Below are positions 1 to 11,765 of a stretch of DNA of 64,000 nt, in pieces; the stretch's first letter is position 1; each line of letters opens with the position of its first letter. Origin of the DNA: Talaromyces rugulosus. Lineage: Eukaryota; Ascomycota; Eurotiomycetes; Eurotiales; Trichocomaceae. Position numbers and translations under genes: made by a program. The notes beneath the pieces were generated by a model. That model was given only the letters and a program-made list of their open reading frames with translations. It ran no database searches and was not told the DNA's origin. The stretch is taken from the NCBI RefSeq assembly GCF_013368755.1, contig NC_049563.1, positions 5,270,001 to 5,334,000 of the forward strand, written 5' to 3'.

Positions 1-376
1 AGGTGTTCCTATCGATGGAATTGGTTCGCAAAGCCATCTCGGAGAAGGCGGCTCCTCGGGCACATTGGGTGCTCTGCAAGCGCTGAGTGCCGTCGTGTCC
101 GAAGTAGCTATAACAGAGCTTGACATCGCCAACGCACCCCCCGATGACTATGTCGCCGTTACCAGTGCCTGCTTGGAGGTGTCAAATTGTGTGGGAATTA
201 CAGTTTGGGGCACAAGTGATGCAGTACGTCTCAGGTGTAGAGATATGAGTGGATTATGAAGTCATGCTAATCATGCGTTATAGCATTCGTGGAGATCTAG
301 CGACCACCCCTTACTCTTCGACGACAACTACCAACCAAAGGACGCATATAATGCCATCGTAACCCTGCTATCTTAG
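1..376 (+). CDS. GH10 endo-1,4-beta-xylanase, 3' end only
   Basis: This is the C-terminal part of a secreted family 10 xylanase, which hydrolyses the beta-1,4 backbone of xylan. The gene begins left of the window. The visible exons are 2-223 and 284-376, separated by a 60-nt GT-AG intron at 224-283; the stop is TAG at 374-376. The translation carries the family's distal signatures: GIGSQSHL (loop after strand 6), VAITELDIA with the catalytic nucleophile Glu, CVGITVWG (strand 8), then the [12 protein letters not shown] tail and a final AYNAIV helix. There is no C-terminal carbohydrate-binding module. One small oddity is GTSDAHSW where relatives usually have G-V-x-D-x-x-SW. The family call is firm; substrate range cannot be judged from this part. 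Confidence 0.9.
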
Positions 377-1471
377 GCACCACCAAGACTACTGAAAACG
401 AATGGTGCCGATACAAAGTCAAGGGTTAAATTTCGGGTGCCAAAGACAGCACTTAAGGCTATTTGTGAGTGTTTTTGCTTAGGTGTATGTCGATACTATG
501 GTTCGTAAAATATATACGTGCGATTAAATTTGGATCAATACTATAATAGCCGTACTTAGCCCAGACTGGCCAAATATTTACGTTAGTTCACAAGAACTGG
601 TCAGGGGTGCAAAAAAGCAGCCTCCTCGAAGGGTATAGTGTTTAGAAACAAGCGTCCTCTATAATGATCAGAGACAGGTAATATGATGGCATTATACGCT
701 GATATCTGGCTTTGTTTAATCCTCTATAATCTTCAGTGTAGAAGAGCAGAATTCTAGTTCTCGATTGTGAGTCACAGTCTCCCCACAGAGTTGAGTCGAA
801 ATTTGAGGGTGATTGTTAGAATATTCGGGAATATCAAGCTCTGATTCGTCGACAGGTAGATGTCACAACCAGGACTACATACTTGCGTACTAATTGACAA
901 AGATTATTTTGATCGCTGCCACTACCTCTCACATGTTAAAAGAATTATACATTAAAGCATCTCCAAATTTATTGTTTTGGGCTGTAGTTAGTAACATGAA
1001 ATGCGTAGTATTTAAGATTGCTGTATCGTTAACAATTAATGTGGGTCCTCGGCCCGGTCCACATGGTAAATGTATCCACTGTGAAGCAAATCAGACACAA
1101 GATTGGCTGGACCTGAATACGTATACGTATTTTACATGACCATTATCTCAGACCTCACCCTACATTGCTTGAGAATAAAAAACTTGGTAATAAAATTACC
1201 AGGGTCGGCCATAGTAAATGTGTCAACGACTGGAGTTTGGTGAACATGAGATCCGGAATTTCTGTCGGCCCGAGCCTTGATAAGGCTGAGCAGTGAAAGA
1301 TGTCCCTCTTCATATGTTGGGCATACTCCACACCTCTTTGGAAGAAAATCAGCCAACTCAGCACCTCAACGAACAATATCCTGCAGCTACCAGGTCCCTC
1401 CTTTCGACGCCGGTCAGCCCTAGCCATGCGCTTCGAGAGGCCATACCGATGCAGGCAAAAGGTAAATACGA
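377..1471. other. Intergenic, AT-rich; no gene supported
   Basis: About 1.1 kb between the xylanase stop and the receptor gene. Short open frames exist on both strands but none shows a recognisable motif, codon bias or splice structure. It presumably holds the xylanase 3' end and the promoter and leader of the downstream receptor. Confidence 0.6.
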
Positions 1472-4400
1472 ATGGCAAGCATGAGAAAGACACATGATGA
1501 TTATACCATCGCCTGGGTGTGTGCCTTGCCGCTGGAGGCGGCTACAGCTACAGTCATGCTAGACCAAAGACACCCTCCACTCCAACAGCCACCAGGCGAT
1601 GATAACGCATATGAACTAGGAGAGATCTCCGGTCATAATATTGTCGTGGTGCACTTACCGGCAGGAGTGTACGGTACAACCTCGGCAGCAACCGTCGTTG
1701 CCCAAATGCAAACCTCTTTTCCCTCGATCCGCTTCGCTGTCCTCGTTGGTATTGGGGGAGGGGTTCCCAGTGCGAGTCATGATATCCGGTTGGGCGATGT
1801 CGTGGTCAGCCAACCGGCCGGGCTTTCGGGCGGGGTGGTACAATATGACTATGGGAAGACTATTAATGGTGGATTCCAACGCACTGGAATGCTGAGTCCG
1901 CCTCCGCAAATTCTATTGACCGCAATGGCTCGACTGCAGGCCGGCGAGATAGAAGGGCACAATCCGAACCTAGTAGAGGTGGTATCGAATCTACTGGCCA
2001 CCAATCATGAGATGAAAGCCCGATGTTCACGGCCAACGGAATCGGATCAACTATTTCAGGCGACATATACCCATCGGGATGGTGAAGAAACTTGTATTTC
2101 CTGCGATCCGAGCCAACTGTGTCCCCGGAATCCTCGACAGCCGAGTCAACCACGGATCCATTATGGAGTGATTGCGTCTGGGAACCGGGTCATGAAGGAC
2201 GGGCGGATTCGAGATCGGCTCGCCAAAGATATTGGAATGCTGTGCTTTGAGATGGAGGCTGCGGGGATCATGAACCAGATTCCGTGCCTAGTTATTCGGG
2301 GCATCTGCGACTACTCTGATTCACATAAGAACAAGCACTGGCAAGGATATGCAGCGCTGACTGCTGCCGCTTATTGCAAAGTGCTGCTGTCTATCGTACC
2401 AATCAGCCAACCTCGGAGGAACCCTGAACCTCCAAGGGCGTCGTGGATGGTTCCTTTTGCACGCAATCCACGATTTTTGGAACGCGAGAATCTGGTGCTA
2501 GAGTTAAAGCAAGCCATCGTCGAACAACGCGGTACACGGAAAACGGCCATTGCTGGCTTGGGCGGAACTGGAAAGACTCAGATTGCACTAGAACTGGCGT
2601 ATGCCCTTCGGACCAGCAATCCTGAAATCTCCATTTTTTGGATTCCAGCGATAAACACCGAATCGATCGACCAGGCATATATCGAGATAAGCGAACATCT
2701 GGGACTCCAAGGTGTATCTCAGACAGATGTGAAGCCACGAGTTAAGACCTACCTGAGCTCCCAAAACGCAGGTCCCTGGCTCTTAATCATCGACAACGCG
2801 GATGATATGGAAATTTGGAAGTCATCTTCTAGCTCCCCCTCTGGGCTAAAGTCTTTTTTGCCATTCAATGACTGTGGCTTCATCCTTTTTACAACCCGAA
2901 ATCGGCAGCTTGCAACCCTGCTCGTTGGCCCAGAAGTGATCAGCCTTGGTGAGATGGACGATAAGACGGCATCGAATCTTCTCTTCGGTTCGCTTACTCA
3001 TAATGACGCCGACCATCGCGATCGAATTGCTACCGAACTTGTCCGTCAGCTGAGTGGCCTACCTTTAGCCATCGTACAAGCAGCGAGTTACATTAATGAG
3101 ACTGGAATCTCATTGGAATCGTATTTGAGCCTTTTGCATGAGCAGGAAGATGTCCTGCTAGAACTACTTAGCCAGGACTTTGAGGATGATTGGCGATATC
3201 ACAGGGTACATAATCCTGTGGCGGCCACATGGCTGATCTCTTTTCATCAGATCCAGCGATCTAACTCGTTAGCGGCCGACTATCTCTCTGCTATGGCCTG
3301 TATTCATCCACAAAACATTCCCCGGTCACTACTTCCGCCAGCGACTTCTATTATCCTACAACAAAAGGCTCTCGGTCTTCTCAAGGCCTATTCGTTTATT
3401 ACAGGAGAAGACCATGATCGATTCATCCATCTTCACCGACTAGTTCACCTGGCGAGTCGGAACTGGCTGAAAGCACAAGAACAACTCATGAAATGGGTCA
3501 ATCACATGTTCAAACGATTAAGTGAAATTTTCCCGTCCAGCGCACATAAAAATCGAGCCCTCTGGCGTGGATACTTGCCTCATGTGCAGTTCATCTTACA
3601 AAGCCAGGAGTTTGTTATTGATATCCGGAATCAGAGTGACTTCCTACAGAATATTGCAGAATGTCTGTGTCGTGATGGAAAATATCACGACGCTGAAATT
3701 ATCTTTCAAAAACTTCTCAAAGCCAAGAACACATGGCGTCCACCGGGTCATGAGGATGTGCTTCGCTTGTGGATGGCATCGACGTTAAGGAGTCAGGGGC
3801 GGTTTGCAGAGGCAGAACAGATGTTTATGCAAGTAGTGGAGACAAGGAAGACAATGCTAGGGCCAGAGCATCCTGAAACACTGACTAGCATGACTCATCT
3901 GGCATCGACATTCCGGAATCAAGGACGGTTGACAGAGGCGGAACAGCTATTTATGCAAATAGTGAAGACATCTAAGATAGTACTGGGGCTAGAGCATCCA
4001 GATACACTGACTGGCATGACTCATCTAGCATTGACATTTCAGAGTCAAGGTCGGTTTGCAGAGGCAGAACAGATGTTTATGCAAGTAGTGGAGACAAGGA
4101 AGACAATGCTAGGGCCAGAGCACCCCGACACACTGACTAGCATGGTTCATCTGGCATCGACATTCCGGAATCAAGGACGACTGACAGAGGCAGAACAGCT
4201 ATTTATGCAAATAGTGAAGACATCCAAGGTAGTACTGGGGCCAGAGCATCCAGATACACTAATTAGCATGGCCTACCTAGCATCAACTATCTTTGATCTA
4301 AGACAGTTGACAGAGGCAGAACAGCTGTTTGTGCAAGTAATAGAGATATCCAAAACAGTGCTAGGGCCAAACCATCCTAATACACTGATTAGCATGGCTA

Positions 4401-4705
4401 ATCTGGCATCGACATTCCGGTATCAGGGATGGTTAATAGAAGCAGAACAGCTATTTATACAAGCAGTGGAGACATTCAAGACAGTGCTGGGGCCAGACCA
4501 TCCCGAGACATTGAACTGCATATGCAGTTTATCATTAACATTAAAAGACCTTGATCGGGGTTCAGAAGCTTTATCAATGCTTGAAACATGTGTTCGACTT
4601 CAGAACCAACGACTAGGATCATCCCATCCATACACTATCAGATCTACCGCGGCTCTAGAAGCATGGCAAGGCAAACAAATTCCCGAGGATCTGTCACACA
4701 CTTAA
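1472..4705 (+). CDS. STAND/NLR receptor: PNP_UDP - NB-ARC - TPR
   Basis: An intronless 1077-aa fungal NLR-like protein of the class tied to non-self recognition and programmed cell death. Residues ~8-312 form a nucleoside phosphorylase-like domain (FAVLVGIGGG, GDVVVSQP, FEMEAAG, IRGICDYSD), a common N-terminal effector or sensor module in fungal STANDs. Residues ~325-640 are an NB-ARC ATPase: P-loop GLGGTGKT near residue 361, Walker B LLIIDNADD, sensor FTTRN, and GLPLAIVQAASYI. From about residue 735 to the end are 42-aa TPR units of the kinesin-light-chain type (EAEQLFMQ...LGPEHPDTL): six good copies plus degenerate flanking ones. Copies 1-2 and 3-4 are almost the same at DNA level, so the array changed recently. 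All NTPase motifs look intact. The start was chosen as the first ATG before the conserved DDYTIAWVCALPLEA. The ligand and biological role are unknown. Confidence 0.9.
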   Translation: MASMRKTHDDYTIAWVCALPLEAATATVMLDQRHPPLQQPPGDDNAYELGEISGHNIVVVHLPAGVYGTTSAATVVAQMQTSFPSIRFAVLVGIGGGVPSASHDIRLGDVVVSQPAGLSGGVVQYDYGKTINGGFQRTGMLSPPPQILLTAMARLQAGEIEGHNPNLVEVVSNLLATNHEMKARCSRPTESDQLFQATYTHRDGEETCISCDPSQLCPRNPRQPSQPRIHYGVIASGNRVMKDGRIRDRLAKDIGMLCFEMEAAGIMNQIPCLVIRGICDYSDSHKNKHWQGYAALTAAAYCKVLLSIVPISQPRRNPEPPRASWMVPFARNPRFLERENLVLELKQAIVEQRGTRKTAIAGLGGTGKTQIALELAYALRTSNPEISIFWIPAINTESIDQAYIEISEHLGLQGVSQTDVKPRVKTYLSSQNAGPWLLIIDNADDMEIWKSSSSSPSGLKSFLPFNDCGFILFTTRNRQLATLLVGPEVISLGEMDDKTASNLLFGSLTHNDADHRDRIATELVRQLSGLPLAIVQAASYINETGISLESYLSLLHEQEDVLLELLSQDFEDDWRYHRVHNPVAATWLISFHQIQRSNSLAADYLSAMACIHPQNIPRSLLPPATSIILQQKALGLLKAYSFITGEDHDRFIHLHRLVHLASRNWLKAQEQLMKWVNHMFKRLSEIFPSSAHKNRALWRGYLPHVQFILQSQEFVIDIRNQSDFLQNIAECLCRDGKYHDAEIIFQKLLKAKNTWRPPGHEDVLRLWMASTLRSQGRFAEAEQMFMQVVETRKTMLGPEHPETLTSMTHLASTFRNQGRLTEAEQLFMQIVKTSKIVLGLEHPDTLTGMTHLALTFQSQGRFAEAEQMFMQVVETRKTMLGPEHPDTLTSMVHLASTFRNQGRLTEAEQLFMQIVKTSKVVLGPEHPDTLISMAYLASTIFDLRQLTEAEQLFVQVIEISKTVLGPNHPNTLISMANLASTFRYQGWLIEAEQLFIQAVETFKTVLGPDHPETLNCICSLSLTLKDLDRGSEALSMLETCVRLQNQRLGSSHPYTIRSTAALEAWQGKQIPEDLSHT
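3800..4555 (+). repeat. Six 126-bp TPR-coding tandem repeats
   Basis: Repeat units start at 3800, 3926, 4052, 4178, 4304 and 4430, each 126 bp (42 aa). Units 3800 and 4052 share long identical stretches, as do 3926 and 4178, giving a 252-bp higher-order duplication. A seventh, diverged unit follows at 4556. Confidence 0.85.
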
Positions 4706-5234
4706 CAGTCTACAGAGCCAACCCTTCGGAATGAAAAATCTTCTCTGGACTTCATCGCCGGTTATTTTCAAAAAGGAAATAGCCTAACCGGGTCATAATG
4801 CGAGTAGTCTAAATGAAGACTCTTACTGTATATAGGATAAACTACAGCACATGTACATACAACTCAATGCTATTGACATTGATACTTTTGAATATTTATC
4901 TTCTATAAATAAAAGACCTAGGACATGTGGTTTTATTCGACTGTAGAAATTTTCAAATTGTATGGTAGACTCGCCTCAACGCACCTAACTTAGTGCCAAA
5001 TATTCCGACTTTTCAGCTTCTGAATCACAGAATCTCACATTCTAGCTGTAATTAATCATTATAATTCGCCATATAGTAGACACTATCTCTCGTTTAATCT
5101 AAACCACTGTAATTCTTTTTAAAACTTGGGGTTAAGTAGCCTCTATTTGCTTTTACATACATACAATTATCAAAGTATTAAGTAGTAATGATGTCGACTT
5201 GGCCTTACAGAATGTGCTCAATCTAGCAGAGCTC
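4706..5234. other. Convergent intergenic region
   Basis: About 530 AT-rich bases between the receptor stop and the 3' end of the opposite-strand esterase gene. Both genes end here, so it should hold two polyadenylation regions (for example AATAAA-like sequence near 4907). I see no gene or repeat. Confidence 0.6.
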
Positions 5235-6362
5235 CTACAGCGCCAACACAGAAAGCAATCCCATCATTCCCAGCAACAAGCCTCCGTCCCGGACCAGGGC
5301 AGACGCAGCGCCAGTGGACGTCGTCGTGGATGTCGCCGTGGCCGTCGCTGTGGTGGAAGGGGTAGTAGTAGCAGTACCAGTTGCGTTCGAGCCTGAGCCA
5401 GATTGAGACGTCGTCGCATTAACGTACCCCTCGCCCACCCACTCTGCAATCTCCTTTCCGTAAATACCTAGGTACGACTCGTGCACGGCGATGCTATCCC
5501 CGGAATCGCAAAATGCGTCGTCCGCGTCGCACCATGATGCGATGATGTTGTCGTACTGCTGACATACGGTGGTGTTTTGGCGAGAGAAGACCTAAGTTCC
5601 AAAATATTAGTCATAAGGCTATGTTGTTTTCTCGATAGTCGGGTTATTGCTTACGCCATCCTGAGTACTGTTGCCGCGGTCGATGGTCAGATTGGCAATG
5701 TGTGTTGGATCGGCGACGATGGCGACGGAAACAACTGTAACTCGGTCAGATTCTGAAGATAAATAGTATGCTTGACCTGGTCACCCACTGTTACTCTTGA
5801 CCAGCGCTGGTGATAGTGGCTCGTCGGTGTTGAACCCGTCGCCAGAGCCACCGCAAAGGGAATTCATGACGACTTGGGCGCCCTATATCAGCAATCAGCA
5901 TTGTCCTGTTGCACTAGCCATATTGTTTAATGTGCATACCTGCGAGTAGCCGATAAGAGCGATTTTCCCATCCGGACATGCCTTGTGGTACTGGTTGACT
6001 TCGTCTATGATAGAGCTTGTCCCATTATTCACCGACGAATGGTAATCGGTCAAATTCAACGACTTAAAATCCGACGGGTCAATCGTGGTTTCGTTGTCGT
6101 CCGTGCTTGGAAGCGGATTTGTTGCTGGGTAGTCCACGCCTGCGACGACAGTGCCATTGAGCTGGCTCGCAACAAGCTCGCCGACGGCTCCAATACTCCC
6201 CGTGAACGGGGGGAGTGTGATTCCTTGCTTAGGCACGGGCGTACCTGCGGCTGGTTCGCCTGATCCTCGCGCGATGAGGATGTATAAACCTGGAGCACAG
6301 GTTGTGTCTGCGGTAGCCAGGGCGGCCAGCATGCCGATTGTAGCAGTGAAAAGTCCACGCAT
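5235..6362 (-). CDS. GPI-anchored cutinase / acetylxylan esterase (CE5)
   Basis: A secreted serine esterase of the cutinase/CE5 alpha-beta hydrolase family, predicted 317 aa. Exons are 5940-6362, 5789-5882, 5655-5734 and 5235-5591; introns are 57, 54 and 63 nt with GT-AG ends. An N-terminal signal peptide (GLFTATIGMLAALATA) is followed by YILIARGSGEP, the usual family entry. The nucleophile lies in IGYSQG (Ser140), with the exon junction right after the Gln codon. The C-terminal half has the Cys-bracketed Asp region (CDADDAFCDSG) and a downstream AVHESYLGIYG with the likely catalytic His. After the fold comes a Ser/Thr-rich low-complexity spacer and a hydrophobic tail (LLLGMMGLLSVLAL), typical of a GPI-anchor signal, so the enzyme is probably cell-wall or membrane bound. 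Cutinase and acetylxylan esterase cannot be told apart here. Confidence 0.88.
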
Positions 6363-7755
6363 GTTGAGAGTACACCTTCTCTTGATTAGAAATGTAGAAT
6401 TAAATGATTATATATCAACTGATAGATGTCAAAGGGCTGTTCGGCGATACGAGAAGAGGGTCGAGAAGAGAACCGAGTCAAAGAGGCATCGTCAGGTTAT
6501 ATAGGCGAGCAACTAATAGATAGATTAATAGAATATCGTACTCCTTGCCTCTGTCTACAGGTCTAACTTCTGCAGATATATCCAAGCGAGCAACAACAGC
6601 CGAGACTTCAATGTTAGCCCCGAATCACTGCCTCTATTAAGCCATAACTAAGTCTAAAATTCTAAATATAGTTGACCGCGTGTCGGAACTTTCCCCTAGA
6701 TGGAATAAACCAGCCAATAAAATAGTTAGCGTCGGACATTTCAATTTGATTTTTAAATTATTTTAGGTTTGAACTTTGAGGAGATGAGGTGAGGCTGAGC
6801 TGCTTTCCAAATTAGGGTAGTCATTCGTACGCTAACCCATCTACTGTTAGGCAAACGGCCTGACTGGCACTGTATACGCGCCTCTCCTGCTATTTCTATT
6901 TGGACTGCCTTTTGGATACCGAATAAGCCTTATGCTACTTTACTGATCTCTCCACTTGGTAGCTTAATAGTGGATAGTGTGTTGTTATGAAATCTAAAAA
7001 ATTAGAATAATTAATTCTTTCCGCTGAACTGACAAGTGGATTCATCTAGATTTTCAGGTTACTGGACTATTGGGATGAATACAATCTATCCGTTAATATT
7101 TAACTACGTTGGTGGTATTTCTTTCGCAATGCTAAGGACGTCTATTGAATCCGAGAAATGGGAGAGAACAAAATTGAAGGGCGGCACTGCGTACCGAGAC
7201 AGCTAAACATCGAGTGGAAAAGAAGATGGTGCACTTAGCACGATACGATGGCATTTTAGAAAAGATAAATGCTCTGGATGACAAGTTTGAGACCGGTGAC
7301 ATGACTGCAGAGGGGTTTTTAGGGGCTGCCATTCCACTATCTAACGAGATGGAACTATCACATAGAAAACTGCCTGCCAAAGAATACCCTAATGGCACAT
7401 CGCTTTTATATAGGTATAATGTATATCCCGATGGATAAATTACGATTCATATCTGTGGAATCCAGACAGAACCGTACTCAAAAATCCTCGAATCAATCTC
7501 GTCTCGTACAGCCAACAGATATGAAATCTGAAGGCTGCATCCAGCTCAAGATCAGCCCATAGATTATGTAGAAACACGGGCGACCGAGCGAGGCAAGAGA
7601 CATTCTCTTACGAAAGGGAAGACAAACTGGTACATCCAAAAAAGAAGAAAAAGAAGAAAAAGGTCATAGATTATATCATAAGCGTACAACGCACACGCCA
7701 ACCTCAGAACGCCGTCCGAGACTCCGACCTAGTGTAGTAGTAGTAAGATTAAGTC
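6363..7755. other. Intergenic; weak ORF only
   Basis: About 1.4 kb containing the esterase promoter and the 3' flank of RSE1. A 74-codon frame on + at 7214-7438 starts with GTG, not ATG, and has no recognisable domain; I do not call it a gene. Confidence 0.5.
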
Positions 7756-10700
7756 CTAGTAAGCAACCCGAGTTCTCATATCCTAAGACGTGTTAGTTTG
7801 AATGTCATGACAATGGGGGAACAAACATACCGATATCTTTCGCTCAATCTCCCGGACACTCCGATCCAGCTCGCCCGCAATTGTCAGCTTCTTATCGCTA
7901 GGAAGCAAGAAATATGTCTCGCAAAGATCACCGTCAATAACGCCCTTGACCGGCACGTAGTAACTTCGGTAGATGAGATGGTCTCGTCCAGCCAGCGGTG
8001 CATTTTGTGCAGCCAGTTGCATCTCAAGACTCTGGAAGAAATCGACGTCTTCACGCCCAAGAAATGGGATCAGCATCCCCACCGTCCCTTGAAGACCGGT
8101 CCAGACAAGAATATCCCGACCGCCAACCACAAGCTGTGTCTTTTGAATGCTTGTGGGAATATCCTGCGTATAAAAGTGCACCATCAGGTCCAGTCGGTTC
8201 GCCGTGCCTTGGAGGTACGCTCGTTCATGGATGAGGTGCGCGCCTGAGCCATCTTCGTCGGCTTCGTCTGAGATCTTTTTCGGGCATCGGACAAGCCATA
8301 GATTTCCGAATTTGTCGCCTCCTGCCGTTGTTTCGTAATCCACCATGGCGGTCGACGTTGTCCAACGTGCAATGACATCATCCACGAATGGAATCAGTCG
8401 GTTCTCTTGGAATTTGTACACCACATACGTCACGCTTTCTTGCACGTCGCTCACGACTATACGGCTACCTTGTGTCTGTAGGCCGACAATGAGTTTGGGT
8501 GCCGCTTGGACCTGGCACTTTCGTAGCATTTGCTTCATGCCAAGGTCGTAAATCCTAAGATCCGATCCAATGCCAGTAACTAGACGTCCCTGGAATGCGA
8601 GAAGAGCGAGAGGTGGTTCTTCCACCTTGGTTTTGTGAATGAATTCAAGCTCCTTGCCGTCTTCTAGGAAACGGTAGATATGAATGAATCCTGCAGTAAA
8701 AGATCGTGGATTGACAATGACATCTTTGCCGGTGCCAACCACCAGGAAGGTCTCATTGTCCTGGCTTGCGAACGGTACAGCCGCAATGCTGACAGCAGAC
8801 TCGTTGTCCTCCAGCTCCAGACGTGAGACTACAGACTTTGTGCTAACCGGATCAACGACTTCAATACAAGAGGCCCAATGACCGGTAGCTCGTGGGTAGC
8901 CGAAGTCTTCGGCTGGAGGAATAACGGCTTCTCCATTTTGTAGCTTCGAGTCTTCTAACAAACGAGCCTGAGTCGCCGGGGAAAGAACATTGCTCTCGGC
9001 TTCGGCGACATAGAAAAGCGGTTGATCAGGATGTCTCACAATGTGTCGTGGCGTGTATGCGAGAGGTATAGATTCTTGAAGAATATTGTTGTCCAACTTT
9101 TCGATAGAGAAGATTCTGTGTGACGGTTAGCAAAGCATAATACCAAAAGCTTTCGCATATTGCATAAGAAAAATAAAGTATCTCAGTAGGAACAATTGGA
9201 GTAAAATATTTAATTTTTTTTCTCCACGGATAATCGGATTGAATGTCTCATCATGATACAGAAAGATAAACGCAAAGGGATTTGTTACTTGCCTCAGGTT
9301 TTGCCCCTGTATCCCCACCATGCCCTCGAGACATTGCTCACTAGAAAAGTTCCAGCCCCATTCGAGCCCAACATAATCTAGTGGTGTAAGCATGAATCCT
9401 TTGGTTTGGATATCCGAATATCCAAGCCATGGACGAGAGCTGAGAGCAAGCACCGCCGTTTGTCCCTTGACGGAAACTCGAAAGAGCTTGACAGGCTTAG
9501 CACCTAAGAACCGAGTTCGCGTGTCTGAAAGTTCGCCCGTCACTTCATCAAGTACTGTTCTCAGGTATACACCAGAGTATAATCCAATGTGCAGGTACAA
9601 TGTTGAACCACCAGAGGTGGAGTCAGCCATCGACATGATATTCAAGGAAGACGGGGCCGATGTGAGAGCTTGCACGGACTTGTTCTCAAGTGTAGAGTCT
9701 GGATCCAAACTGAGAATTCTCACGGTCGAATCATCACATCCAACTGCCAAGAAAGAGCTTCGGACGCGACCCTCGGGAACCTCACCTAGACTCAGAGATG
9801 TCACGGTGCCTGACATTTGTCGTTTCTCGTCGTATTCTGCCAGCGTACCGTCCGTATCCATTTCAAAGTAGACTATTTCTCCAGAGCTCAACGCAACGGC
9901 AACTTGCCGTTCATTAGTGGCAGCAGCGACGATTGATCGATGTTGAGGTGCAGGCCATTCATTAACGCGATGATCAGCGAGAATATGCCGAATGCCTTTG
10001 GGGTGAACCTGGACTAGAGAGTCCTCTCCGAGTTGTTGTACAGCAAGGGTAGGTGCTGACGATAGAAATCCGGTATCTGTGACTTCTTCGACAGTTTCTC
10101 CAATACTTAGGACTAACGTGCCATTCGTGAACGAGAGGACAATGTATGTATCAAACTCGTCGTTACGCGTCACTTTTGTAGTCCACACAGCCGACGGAAC
10201 GCTAGGAAGCTCGGATTCTACAATCTCTGACACCTCCAGACCGTGCTTGAGAGTCCTAAAGGAACTTCGCGCGCCCGTTCCACAAGCAGTGTAAATCTGC
10301 GGCGAGTCATCCCCTGTGAGATCGGTAATTTTACAGTCCATAACCGGGTTCAAAGCGTTGATGCTCTCAACCAGGTTGACATTTTCTGCCCCTCTGGGTT
10401 GAAAGTAAACAGGCGACAGAGGTTCCGTATGATCTGCGGAAAAATCGTCACTGGTATATTCGGCTTCCTCATCATCGTCACCAAGCTTTTCAAACTGGTA
10501 AAAATGATGGTTGCCAGTTTCGCTGGCAACAAATAGGAAACCACTCTTCAAGATCAAAAGGTTCGTTGCAACAGGGACGGTATCAAAGTATTTAATCTTG
10601 AGCCTTCGCACCTCGCCAGTTAGCTGGCCGTTGTCATCCTCCACCATGTCAATCGTAAGCTTGAAAAGGTCGCCGTCCTCGGTTTGTAGGAGGAAAAAGA

Positions 10701-11765
10701 AAGCGCCCCTCATTCTGTGCATAACACCCGCTACAACGGTTCGCTTCCGCTCTGGGTTTTCTGTTGGGCCACTTCGGCGAGGGATTGGCACGCGGAATGC
10801 ATCTTGATTGGAGTGTCGATAAGTGATACTATCCTCAGCCCCTACGAGGACACCGCTAGGGCCGTCGGCGCCTCCAGGGACCTGGAAGAGTAAACTGGCA
10901 GTTCGATCCACCGGCTCTGCCCACCTTCTGATAACGTGATTCAAACCAAGATCCAGCTCGTAATATACCAAGAGCTTTTCAATCTCTTCGTATGCGTGGC
11001 CCGTTGGATCTTGGTCAGACTCGGAATAGTCAACCTCGATGGCAGCGAAGATTGGGTTATCATAACCCACATCCAAGGCTATCATAGCAAAGACTATAGT
11101 CTGTGGTTTGTGTGCTTCTAGCGGGGAAGAAATGGTCAATTCGGCCTGAGCGTTGCGGTTCAAAACATAGACAAGCTTGTTCTTCTCCGCAGAGGCAATC
11201 AGGCATGCCCTTCCCTTTGGATCAACTGCAAGATACTGGCCGGGAACCACGCGTCTGACTCCGGATTTCCCAAAGGTCTCTAGATGGATCCGATTGAACC
11301 GATTTTGAGAAGGCACGTATTCAATGATGGTGATACGACCCGAGTCGGATCCAATTATAATGTAATCTGCCCGAGATTCAGTAAGGTTCAACGGGGAAAA
11401 ACAAGTCGTAGACAATCAAAGCTTCCGCGCGAGGCATGTCCGAAGGAGGCGGCGGATTCTGCCCCGGGAACTTGACGAATCACTAAAATGACTCTATTCT
11501 GCGAATAGGATGACAACGTACCTTTGTTACTCCCAGCAATTCTAAATACGGCAAGACTCCTGATAATGCCAAAGACATCCTGCGTGTAGATCGGCGTGAC
11601 CTTGCCCTGCGCGGCATCCGGGCGATGGATCGTGAGCTTCGATCCCGATGCAGTCACGATCTGCTGCTCCTTTGTCCCCGCAAATTGGCCGAGTATAGCT
11701 TGAGTCACAGCAGTAGGAGATTGGATCGTCAAGGAATACATGAACATGTTCGATGTGGTTGCCAT
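7756..11765 (-). CDS. rse1: Pre-mRNA-splicing factor RSE1 (SF3b subunit 3)
   Basis: The large WD-like beta-propeller subunit of the SF3b complex of U2 snRNP, which helps U2 engage the intron branch point in the nucleus. Four exons (11522-11765, 9293-11366, 7831-9115, 7756-7782) give 1209 aa, a typical fungal length. N-terminal [14 protein letters not shown] and [12 protein letters not shown], and C-terminal [15 protein letters not shown], are family hallmarks; a CPSF-A type C-terminal region is present. Introns are 155, 177 and 48 nt. The second (9116-9292) starts with GC rather than GT in the context AG|GCAAGT and ends CACAG. This GC-AG choice restores the conserved [15 protein letters not shown] junction. 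Reading through it would hit a stop at 9127, so retention would truncate the protein at about 780 residues. The last exon is only 27 nt. Confidence 0.95.
9116..9292 (-). other. GC-AG intron in rse1
   Basis: The donor is AG|GCAAGT and the acceptor CACAG. Protein continuity demands this junction, and no GT donor fits the frame nearby. GC donors are a known minor class recognised by U1 when the rest of the site matches well, as it does here. Confidence 0.85.

Noticed and set aside
894..1139. 81-codon open frame in the first gap
   Set aside because: No motif, no coding bias and no splice partner; chance in AT-rich DNA.
7214..7438. 74-codon frame before rse1
   Set aside because: Begins with GTG, which is not a normal fungal start, and has no recognised domain.
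7798..8247. 149-codon + frame inside rse1
   Set aside because: Antisense shadow; the minus strand is a conserved SF3b subunit.
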